NCBI GenBank assembly: GCA_937951395.1
Contig: CALFBV010000027.1
Coordinates: 1 to 15,812, forward strand
Direction of reading: 5' to 3'
Length of the DNA: 15,812 bases
DNA from: an uncultured Rubritalea sp.
GTDB taxonomy: Bacteria > Verrucomicrobiota > Verrucomicrobiia > Verrucomicrobiales > Akkermansiaceae
Shown: positions 7,612 through 13,932 of the stretch, piece after piece
Numbering within the stretch: position 1 is the first letter of the stretch
Layout: each line of letters begins with the position of its first letter
Notes under the pieces: model-generated
The model's database searches: none
The model's input: only the letters and a program-made list of their open reading frames with translations
What the model was told of the DNA's origin: nothing
Made by a program: the position numbers and the translations under genes

Positions 7612-8394
7612 ATGATGAATCACAAATTCTTTTATAGCGGCCTTTCTCTAGCAGTAGGATCAGCAACCTTACTTGTCAGTTCATGTGCGTCCGAGCCTAT
7701 AGACGTCCCTGCCCCAAGGGCTGGAGAAGTAACTGGCAGTGAAGGCAATAATGGTGATGCACTAAAATACAACCAAGCTTTAGTCGAGGCGATCCAGAAT
7801 GCGGATAAAATCGTAATTAAAGAGCACTCTAATCAAGTAGATTTTTTTGGGACGATACCAGATTATAGCGCTGCACCACAATACACCTATGCTAGAAAAG
7901 TGCTCAGCCCAGGCGAGAAAATATTATTCCTAGAGGGAGCCAAGAAGCTCAAAGGTGATAAGAGCCGCGGTCTAACAAATTGTCTCTTTGCCCCACACCA
8001 TAGAATAGATTTCTATGAGCTAGGTCAGCTTAAAAGCAGTATGAAGGTTTGCTACAAGTGCAATGAAATAAAATGGAATGGCACATCATATCAGCCCTCA
8101 GAAGACGTTTTTGATGCGGTCACACCGGCGATTAACCGTGCAGGAATGAAGGCGAACAGGGACTGGGATGCATTAGCGAACCAACGCTACCAAGATGAAA
8201 TCAAACCAAAGACACCAGGTCCTGACCCAGTAGGCTCTCCAACTGCAAAATGGGCACCTGGGCAGAAAGGTAGAAAAGTCATCAACCCATTCACTGGTGA
8301 TTTAGTGGATGTAGAAGGCATTCCTGCTAAGACTAAGGTAAGAGATCCTAATGATAAAGATCCATCACATGTGTTCAGAGTGCCGGAGCAGTAA
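7612..8394 (+). CDS. Probable lipoprotein with C-x4-HH and CxxC motif, function unknown
   Basis: Not a family I can name. From the ATG at 7612 (or 7615) the 260-residue product has a lipoprotein signal: a hydrophobic stretch, then LLVSSC with Cys25 as the likely lipidated residue. A TTG at 7570 and an ATG at 7600 would lengthen the N-terminus without improving the signal. The mature part is polar. A compact core at about 120-156 holds Cys124, His129-His130 (CLFAPHH), then Cys147 and Cys150 (CYKC), an arrangement that suggests a metal site or a redox pair. I recall similar C-F-x-P-x-H...C-F-x-C segments in small bacterial hypothetical proteins. The C-terminal 60 residues are Pro/Gly-rich and contain NPFTGDLVDVEGIP and end in FRVPEQ, which looks like a conserved tail. 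It begins 48 bp after bioA and is convergent with the sulfatase gene. Confidence 0.7.
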   Translation: MMNHKFFYSGLSLAVGSATLLVSSCASEPIDVPAPRAGEVTGSEGNNGDALKYNQALVEAIQNADKIVIKEHSNQVDFFGTIPDYSAAPQYTYARKVLSPGEKILFLEGAKKLKGDKSRGLTNCLFAPHHRIDFYELGQLKSSMKVCYKCNEIKWNGTSYQPSEDVFDAVTPAINRAGMKANRDWDALANQRYQDEIKPKTPGPDPVGSPTAKWAPGQKGRKVINPFTGDLVDVEGIPAKTKVRDPNDKDPSHVFRVPEQ

Positions 8395-8403
8395 GTTTCC
8401 TAT

Positions 8404-9831
8404 TTACTTATCAGTATCAGCTTTTTCCTTAGTAGCTTTATTCTCTTTCTTGGCTTCTTCAAATTCTGGATTAGGTAGGCGAGGAACAGGTGCGTTCACG
8501 CTGACTCTCCAAGCATCTAATTCCTGGAGTAGTTCTTCAGTTTTAGATGCGTAGCTGTCAGTGAGATTGTTCTGCTCGCTGGGATCATATTTTATATTGT
8601 AGAGTTCTACGTCATTGTTTTCAAAATACTGGATAAGCTTCCAGTCACCATGCCTAATAGCTGATCCTGGGCGGGTGCGGAAGATAGGGTCTTGGCTGTC
8701 TTTATTGCCTCCCTGCAGATAGATAGGGAAATGCCAGTAAAGCGCACGGTCTTCTATCCTTCCTTTATTGAGTAATGGTGTGATGCTTACACCATCTAAC
8801 ACTTTACCCACATTCGTAGTTCCTGTGATCTCTGCTAAAGTAGGGAAGAAATCCAAATGACTTACTGGTGTGTCACACTTTCCTGGAGTAACCTTTGAGG
8901 TCCAGCGGATAATGAGAGGCTCACGGATTCCACCTTCATAATAAGACCCCTTGCCCGCACGGAGAGGAGTCTGCTTCGAGACATTATAGACACCACCATT
9001 ATCTGAGGTGAAAATGACAATGGTGTTATTCGTAAGCTTGAGCTTGTCAACGGCGCTCATCAGCTTACCTATGTTATCGTCCAAGCTTGAAATCATAGCG
9101 GCATACTTTGGATTGTTATGAGAGTCGTTACCCTTTTTATTTTTAAAGTGAGCCACCTTTGAGGCCTTGCCCTGAATCGGGGCATGTACAGTAAAGTAGG
9201 GGAGATAAAGGAAAAATGGAGTGTCTTTATATTTAGTAATAAACCCTATCGCTTCATCAGTGAGCCTATCTGTTAGATACTCGCCTTCATTTTTACTAAC
9301 GAGATTAGGATATTCATAGGGGCTACGATAGCCGCCTTGATAGGGGCCTCCTTCGTGAGAACCACCGATGTTGATATCAAATCCATGCTTGAGAGGGTTC
9401 TCAGAAACATGCCATTTCCCAATCGTAGCAGTGATGTAGCCTACACTCTGAAGCAGATTACCCAATGTTGCGTTATTTGACCTTATGTGCAGCGTATTCT
9501 CAGTAGGGATCAGTTTACGAGTGCTTGATTTACCTCGATCAGATTTTTCGCCTGTGTAGACGCCATGTCTTGGTGTAGCTTGTCCAGTGAGTGCAGAAGC
9601 CCTGCTAGGAGCGCAGTTAGCCGCTGCCGCATACGCATTACTAAAAACCATGCCCTGAGTGGATAGCTTATCAATGTTCGGGGTCTCGTAATAGGTGTTG
9701 CCCTGGTATCCTACATCTGCCCAACCTAGATCATCCACGTTGATGTAGATGACATTCGGCTTATCAGAAGCGGTAAGCGCTGAGACGGCTGCAAAAAATA
9801 AGAGTCCTATCTTTACTAAGTAATTCTGCAT
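8404..9831 (-). CDS. Secreted sulfatase, formylglycine (S1) type
   Basis: A type I sulfatase that hydrolyses sulfate esters, probably of algal or host polysaccharides. The 475-residue precursor has a Sec signal peptide (1 to about 21). The metal-binding DD pair lies at 33-34 (NVDDLGW). The signature CAPSRASALTG begins at Cys73 and should be oxidised to formylglycine by a maturase that is not in this window. GKWH (138-141), His216 (TVHAP), SDNGG (276-280) with the Ca-binding Asp277-Asn278, and the lysine in RAGKGSYYEGG (291-301) complete the active site. The C-terminal 20 residues are Lys/Glu-rich and probably disordered. The substrate cannot be told from sequence. Sulfatases are abundant in Verrucomicrobiota and Planctomycetota. 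No glycoside hydrolase or second sulfatase lies beside it, so it is not part of a visible polysaccharide locus. Confidence 0.92.
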   Translation of the reverse strand: MQNYLVKIGLLFFAAVSALTASDKPNVIYINVDDLGWADVGYQGNTYYETPNIDKLSTQGMVFSNAYAAAANCAPSRASALTGQATPRHGVYTGEKSDRGKSSTRKLIPTENTLHIRSNNATLGNLLQSVGYITATIGKWHVSENPLKHGFDINIGGSHEGGPYQGGYRSPYEYPNLVSKNEGEYLTDRLTDEAIGFITKYKDTPFFLYLPYFTVHAPIQGKASKVAHFKNKKGNDSHNNPKYAAMISSLDDNIGKLMSAVDKLKLTNNTIVIFTSDNGGVYNVSKQTPLRAGKGSYYEGGIREPLIIRWTSKVTPGKCDTPVSHLDFFPTLAEITGTTNVGKVLDGVSITPLLNKGRIEDRALYWHFPIYLQGGNKDSQDPIFRTRPGSAIRHGDWKLIQYFENNDVELYNIKYDPSEQNNLTDSYASKTEELLQELDAWRVSVNAPVPRLPNPEFEEAKKENKATKEKADTDK

Positions 9832-9895
9832 GCTCTATATTGCTTTAACTAGGTGAGAGAAGTCCAGCCAAAAAACGCATACATTATCAGGGATA

Positions 9896-10600
9896 CTATC
9901 TTGTTGGAGGATGGTAGCAATAGCCTAGACCACGTCTAGTCTGGATGACATCTGCAGCATCAGCTGATACAGAGGTAAGTTTTGCGCGTAGCGTCTTAAT
10001 ATGAGCATCTACCGTTCTATCCATCGCTGACCCGGGATCTTCCCAAGCGTGTTCAAGAAGCTGTTCTCTGGTGAATGTGCGTCCTGGCTGAGAAATAAAC
10101 GTAGCCATCAACTTATACTCGTGAGCAGTGAGATCCACTGGCTTTCCAAAGCAGTGAACAGTCATGGCGCCCGTGTCGATACTGATACCATCATCTGTAT
10201 GTTGCGCCTGTAGTTGTGGAGGACGGTTTCCTGTTCTCCTTAGGATAGCCTTTATCCGAGCCACTAGCTCACGTGGGCTAAATGGCTTAGCCACATAGTC
10301 ATCGGCACCGAATTCCAAGCCTAGCACTCGATCAATCTCAGAGTTTCTCGCTGTAAGGAACAAGATAGGAATTCCAGAATGTAGTCGCACTTCACGGCAC
10401 ACATCTAGCCCAGTGATATCTGGCAGGCCGATGTCTAGAACGATCAGTGAATAGTGGCCTTTACCTTCCACAAGAGAGATAGCCTCACCACCAGTTGTCA
10501 CATGAGTAGTTGTGAAGTGCTCAGTTTCCAGCGCATAAATGATAGTTTCAGCGATAGAAGACTCATCTTCTACAATTAAGATATGGGGAATTTTAGACAT
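9896..10600 (-). CDS. OmpR/PhoB-family response regulator, CreB-like
   Basis: A two-component DNA-binding regulator of 234 residues. The receiver domain (about 6-118) has the acidic pair Glu11-Asp12, the phosphoacceptor Asp56 (VLDIGLPD), Thr83 and Lys105 (AKPFSPRE). The C-terminal winged-helix domain (about 135-232) includes the TAHEYKLM, FTREQLLEHAW, RTVDAHIKTLRAKL and RRGLGYCY elements. The receiver strongly resembles CreB in wording (VLDIGLPDITG, FLTARNSEIDRVLGLEFGADDYVAKPFSPRE), but that alone does not prove orthology. No histidine kinase gene is next to it. It sits 17 bp after a gene of unknown function that follows nrdR, so it is probably the last gene of that operon. Its targets are unknown. 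The phased TGAA repeats upstream of nrdR are one candidate site. Confidence 0.9.
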   Translation of the reverse strand: MSKIPHILIVEDESSIAETIIYALETEHFTTTHVTTGGEAISLVEGKGHYSLIVLDIGLPDITGLDVCREVRLHSGIPILFLTARNSEIDRVLGLEFGADDYVAKPFSPRELVARIKAILRRTGNRPPQLQAQHTDDGISIDTGAMTVHCFGKPVDLTAHEYKLMATFISQPGRTFTREQLLEHAWEDPGSAMDRTVDAHIKTLRAKLTSVSADAADVIQTRRGLGYCYHPPTR

Positions 10601-10617
10601 CAGATGTAGTAGGTTAA

Positions 10618-11193
10618 CTACGCTTTTATTTTTTCAATATTACAGCGTATTCTAAATCCTTGTCGCTGCGGTCGAGTCCCAGCATTCCTCAGCCAGAGCA
10701 AAATGTCACCCTCTAATTGGTCACAGTCATCGTGCCATTCCTCGGCTTGTTTCAAAATGAGCACAGACTCACGCATCTCACTAAAGAACACCTCACGCGC
10801 TCCCAGTTCCTTCAGCGTTAGCATTTCTGTCTGCAAAATCTGATAAAAGGCGAGTTCGTAACCATGCCCAGCCTCCGTCGCAGCACGCTCTAAAGAAATA
10901 GTAATAGGCGGGCATTCTATCTCTATCGCGTTAGCAATAGCCTCACAGCCTATTCTTTTCAGCGTATGGCGGATACGCGTGTAGAGCATCTCTATTTGCA
11001 GTAGACGTAGTGAACACTTATGCTCCAGATAATACACGATTCCATCATAGACATCATCCACAAAGGCAAAGTGCGGCTGGTTCGCTCGCAGCGCAGCATT
11101 CTCAATGGCACGACGGATCCAGTAGGTATCGTAGTCCGATATCTGATGTTCTCCCACCTGAAGCACAGGCATATTTCCAGCAATACAAATCAT
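10618..11193 (-). CDS. Unknown protein downstream of nrdR, possibly with a divergent ATP-cone
   Basis: I do not recognise this 191-residue soluble protein by name. Residues about 8-92 read like an ATP-cone: a short VLQVGEH strand, DYDTYWIRRAIENAALRA (19-36), a helix FVDDVYDGIVYYLE, then LLQIEMLYTRIRHTLKRIGCEAIANAI. The last part matches the position of the closing ATP-cone helices (KVTDKL...VAYVRYVSVY in the adjacent NrdR). This alignment is by eye and weak. The C-terminal half is Glu-rich and helical, with two acidic motifs and a basic tail. The start is the ATG at 11191-11193; Met8 (11170-11172) is an alternative and would begin right at the strand. It lies 12 bp after nrdR and 17 bp before a response regulator gene, so a role in nucleotide-dependent regulation is plausible but unproven. 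Confidence 0.62.
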   Translation of the reverse strand: MICIAGNMPVLQVGEHQISDYDTYWIRRAIENAALRANQPHFAFVDDVYDGIVYYLEHKCSLRLLQIEMLYTRIRHTLKRIGCEAIANAIEIECPPITISLERAATEAGHGYELAFYQILQTEMLTLKELGAREVFFSEMRESVLILKQAEEWHDDCDQLEGDILLWLRNAGTRPQRQGFRIRCNIEKIKA

Positions 11194-11205
11194 TGGTTAT
11201 AAAAT

Positions 11206-11697
11206 TTATTCTTTAAAAAGTGGTGGTTGAAGTGGGTCCTTCCTGCCTCGGTATTCCAGTCTCTGGATCTCCTTGATGAATTCACCCACATCCTCAAATT
11301 GGCGATAAACTGAAACGTAGCGGACATAAGCCACAGGATCGATGTCATAGAGCTTATCGGTCACCTTCACCCCGATCACTCCAGAGGGCACCTCAGACAA
11401 GTGATCCTTATGTAGCTCAGCTAAAATCTCTTCCACAGCGCGTCCTAGTCTATCCATTGATACGGGACGTTTCTCACAAGCCTTAACTAACCCTCGTAGT
11501 AACTTCTCACGGTTTAGCGTCTGGCGTGATCCATCACGCTTCACCACTCGCAGCTCCGTCCGCTCAATCTGCTCATAGGTCGTGTATCGATAACTGCACT
11601 GCAAACACACGCGTCTTCGCCGGATAGAGGTCCCGTCCTTTGACATTCGTGAGTCGATGACTTTATCATCGAGTGAGCCGCATTGGATACATCTCAT
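11206..11697 (-). CDS. nrdR: Transcriptional repressor NrdR
   Basis: NrdR represses ribonucleotide reductase genes in response to ATP/dATP levels. The 163-residue protein shows the full architecture: an N-terminal zinc ribbon with Cys3-Cys6 and Cys31-Cys34 (MRCIQCGS, VCLQC), the basic RRRR stretch (26-29), and an ATP-cone at about 49-139 (LRVVKRDGSRQTL to YVRYVSVYRQF). Length is typical, with a short basic C-terminal extension (QRLEYRGRKDP). It appears to be the first gene of a three-gene minus-strand operon. No ribonucleotide reductase gene lies in the window, and I could not find a convincing NrdR box (a 16-bp palindrome of the ACACwATATAwTGTGT sort) in its own promoter region. Confidence 0.95.
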   Translation of the reverse strand: MRCIQCGSLDDKVIDSRMSKDGTSIRRRRVCLQCSYRYTTYEQIERTELRVVKRDGSRQTLNREKLLRGLVKACEKRPVSMDRLGRAVEEILAELHKDHLSEVPSGVIGVKVTDKLYDIDPVAYVRYVSVYRQFEDVGEFIKEIQRLEYRGRKDPLQPPLFKE

Positions 11698-11754
11698 AAG
11701 TAAATTTCTGTATTGAATTAGTGCTAGGTTGTTCGTGAGGGAAACTGGCCGATT

Positions 11755-11887
11755 TCTCTCATTTCGTAAATGTAAAAATAATTGTGAATAAGTTACTTAT
11801 AAGAGTTATAAAGGTTTCTTAAAATTAATTTTTATGAATTTATGAAACTACTACGTGAATATCTGAATATAGCATAGAAATGAGAGA
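11755..11887. repeat. 11-bp inverted repeat spanning the divergent promoter region
   Basis: TCTCTCATTTC (11755-11765) and GAAATGAGAGA (11877-11887) are perfect reverse complements with 111 bases between them. One copy lies near nrdR and the other near ctaB. Two half-sites for one regulator, or the ends of a small lost element, would both explain this. Confidence 0.45.
11831..11871. repeat. Two tandem 8-bp repeats phased 21 bp apart
   Basis: TTTATGAA occurs twice in tandem (11831-11838, 11839-11846). TGAATATC/TGAATATA follow in tandem (11856-11863, 11864-11871). The shared TGAA core starts at 11835, 11843, 11856 and 11864. The pairs are therefore exactly 21 bp apart, two helical turns, which puts them on the same DNA face. 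Direct-repeat sites of this sort suit OmpR-type regulators. Confidence 0.5.
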
Positions 11888-11931
11888 GAATTTGAAAAAT
11901 CTTAGTTCTTGGCAAAAGAATTTATAGGTGC

Positions 11932-12867
11932 ATGATGCGCCCACAAATGGCTGGTAGGAAAACAAAAAAAGTAAGCGAAAACGAAGTAATTTCCCTTCGT
12001 GAAGATCTAATGGTGCTGACGAAAATCCGCCTCAACACCTTTGTACTCATCACCACTTTGTTCGGTTACATCCTAGCATCCAAAAGCGTGAGCGGAGTAT
12101 GGGTCGCAGATTGGTGGCAGCTACTTCACACTATTCTAGGCACCGCCGCAGCGGCCTTCGGAAGTGCAGCATTTAATCAGCTCATGGAGATCCAGCAGGA
12201 CAGCCAGATGAAGCGCACCGCCAACCGTCCGCTCCCATCGAACCGCATGAATGTGGTCACCGCCTTTGCAATAGGCTGGATACTTAGCGCCTTTGGAGTC
12301 ATCCATCTAGGAGCAAAAGTAGGCACCTGGAGTGCCTATCTTGCCGCGCTCACCATTGTCACTTACGTCTTCATCTACACCCCCATGAAGCGTAAATCAT
12401 CCACTAACACTCTCGTGGGAGCCATTCCCGGAGCCATCCCACCAGTCATAGGTTGGGTAGCCGCTGGTGGAAACTGGAATGATGGGGAAGCATGGTATCT
12501 CTTCGCGCTCCTCTTCCTCTGGCAGCTCCCACATTTTGTGGCCATCAATTGGCTCTGCCGCGAGGAATACGAAGACGCAGGCTACATCATGTGGAGTAAT
12601 GGCGATGTCAGCGGCAAGAAAACTGCCCGCCTAGCACTCATTTTCAGTGCCTGTCTAGCAGCCCTTGCACCACTCGCGTGTCTCCCTGGCATCGAATATG
12701 CAAACTGGACCTTTGGCATAGGTGGAGCTGCAGCAGGCATTTACATGTGCTATCTCGCGGTAAAATTCAGCAAAGCAGGGACTCGTGAATCATCACGTGG
12801 ACTATTCCTCTTCACGCTCCTCTATTTACCATTAGCACTAGGATTACTTGCATTTTGCTGGAAGTGA
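11932..12867 (+). CDS. ctaB: Protoheme IX farnesyltransferase (heme O synthase), COX10-like
   Basis: An integral membrane UbiA-family prenyltransferase that attaches farnesyl to heme b to make heme o, the first step towards the hemes of aa3- and bo-type oxidases. The 311 residues hold about eight to nine hydrophobic segments. The first catalytic loop reads N82-QLME-IQQD-SQMKRTANRPL. Most bacterial enzymes have DRxxD here, whereas this one has ExxxD (Glu86, Asp90), as in eukaryotic COX10. The second loop (YTPMKRKSSTNTLVGAIPGAIPPVIGW, about 149-175) and WQLPHF (197-202) followed by REEYEDAGY (210-218) are also COX10-like. Two adjacent ATGs (11932, 11935) are possible starts; an AGG at 11926-11928 fits the second slightly better. 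It is the first gene of a plus-strand oxidase-assembly cluster and lies 18 bp before a SCO-like gene. Confidence 0.94.
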   Translation: MMRPQMAGRKTKKVSENEVISLREDLMVLTKIRLNTFVLITTLFGYILASKSVSGVWVADWWQLLHTILGTAAAAFGSAAFNQLMEIQQDSQMKRTANRPLPSNRMNVVTAFAIGWILSAFGVIHLGAKVGTWSAYLAALTIVTYVFIYTPMKRKSSTNTLVGAIPGAIPPVIGWVAAGGNWNDGEAWYLFALLFLWQLPHFVAINWLCREEYEDAGYIMWSNGDVSGKKTARLALIFSACLAALAPLACLPGIEYANWTFGIGGAAAGIYMCYLAVKFSKAGTRESSRGLFLFTLLYLPLALGLLAFCWK

Positions 12868-12885
12868 GTTTAATGAAGCGTAATC

Positions 12886-13833
12886 ATGAATCCGCAACAA
12901 CAACTCGAATCCTACGAACCTGCCGAGCGTGATCCAGTGGCGATCCGCCGCACAGTGGTCACCCTTGTTTTACTGATGCTCGTTGGAGGATTCTTCATCG
13001 TCTATAAGTATAAGCAGAAGATGGGAGAAGAGCATGAGCTAGATAAAAAAGGTCGTCCTGCTTTTTCACTAGGTCAGGTCAGCACTAAAACTAATATACA
13101 ATTACTCTCAACGGATGATGGTGTGAAAGACTTCACCCTTTTAGAAGGAAAATTAACATTGATATCGGTGATTTCAGCTAAGCTCCCTGATGAATCAAAG
13201 CTCATAGTGAATGAAATGAAAAAAGCCCAAGAGCATTTCGCTGATAAAGAACGGCTACAACTTGTCTGTGTTTCAGCGGACTCTTTAGCGGATGTGTCTC
13301 AAGAAGAGCTCATTGAGTTTTCCGATGAGATAGGAGCAAGCGGAGAAGACTGGCTCATATTAGCATCTGACTCAGAGGCATTAGTAGGTTACGTCAAGGA
13401 TGTCTTAAAACTAGGTATGGTATCTAGAGTGAGTAAAGATAGCAATGAGAGAATACTCCCTGATCTTCTAAGAATCATTGACCCTAGCACAAGTATTAGA
13501 GGAGGGATTGGTGATTTCACATTTGTAGAATACCATCGTGATAAAGCTAGAGCAAAAGACATTATTCAGAGCGATGCAGGAGAAATAGAGAAGAAACAGG
13601 CGCAGGAAGTCTACGATAATATAATCACTTATCAGCGCAACCGGATGTATAAAAACATTGATTACATTCTAACTTACGAAAGCACAGATGTAGAAGCTCT
13701 CAGAAAAGAAAACCGCTCCAATAGATATAACACTCCGCTCATCGTATTCACAGGTTTCATCCTCTTCATCCTAATCATGGGATACCGCCTCAAAATGCAA
13801 CGAAACAAAGAATCCTTGGTCAATAAAGAATAA
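12886..13833 (+). CDS. SCO-like membrane protein lacking the copper-binding cysteines, with two membrane segments
   Basis: The position and overall plan are those of a SCO1/SenC oxidase assembly factor, but the key residues are missing. The 315-residue protein has an N-terminal membrane anchor (about 23-40), a thioredoxin-like domain (about 58-215, with DFTLLEGKLTLISVISAKLPDESKLIVNEM at 82-111), a charged helical stretch (215-280) and a second membrane segment (about 284-300). Where SCO proteins carry CxxxC after the first strand, this one has AKLPDESK (98-105). The distal histidine is not evident, and the only cysteine (128) is elsewhere. It cannot bind copper the usual way. It may be a structural partner of the next SCO-like protein or a thioredoxin-fold protein that has changed role. 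Homology to SCO is inferred from fold pattern and context, so it is moderate. Confidence 0.6.
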   Translation: MNPQQQLESYEPAERDPVAIRRTVVTLVLLMLVGGFFIVYKYKQKMGEEHELDKKGRPAFSLGQVSTKTNIQLLSTDDGVKDFTLLEGKLTLISVISAKLPDESKLIVNEMKKAQEHFADKERLQLVCVSADSLADVSQEELIEFSDEIGASGEDWLILASDSEALVGYVKDVLKLGMVSRVSKDSNERILPDLLRIIDPSTSIRGGIGDFTFVEYHRDKARAKDIIQSDAGEIEKKQAQEVYDNIITYQRNRMYKNIDYILTYESTDVEALRKENRSNRYNTPLIVFTGFILFILIMGYRLKMQRNKESLVNKE

Positions 13834-13874
13834 GCGAAACGTGATCAGGGAAGAGAGAATCCTTTATTTTATAA

Positions 13875-13889
13875 GTCAGGAAAACTGAC
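13875..13889 (+). promoter_or_regulatory. Small stem-loop between the two SCO-like genes
   Basis: GTCAG (13875-13879) pairs with CTGAC (13885-13889) around a GAAAA loop, in the 99-bp gap between the two SCO-like genes. There is no T tract, so it is not a terminator. It may be an mRNA processing or stability element, or nothing. Confidence 0.22.
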
Positions 13890-13932
13890 AGAGCCACTTT
13901 TACTACCGTTACACATTTAACCTCAAGTAATC

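Larger units (their letters stand above)
11698..11931. promoter_or_regulatory. Divergent nrdR / ctaB promoter region
   Basis: 234 AT-rich bases separate the divergent starts of nrdR and ctaB and must carry both promoters. I see no coding frame. For ctaB, TTGAAA at 11892-11897 is a candidate -35, but no good -10 lies at standard spacing; AAGAAT at about 11916 is the nearest. The region is dense in small repeats (listed separately), suggesting regulator binding. Confidence 0.6.

Noticed and set aside
8391..8411. Inverted repeat TAAGT/ACTTA between convergent genes as a bidirectional terminator
   Set aside because: Only five A/T-rich pairs, overlapping both stop codons, without a T tract on either strand.
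11698..11931. NrdR box in the nrdR/ctaB intergenic region
   Set aside because: No 16-bp palindrome close to the known consensus could be found by eye; only loosely similar AT-rich words.
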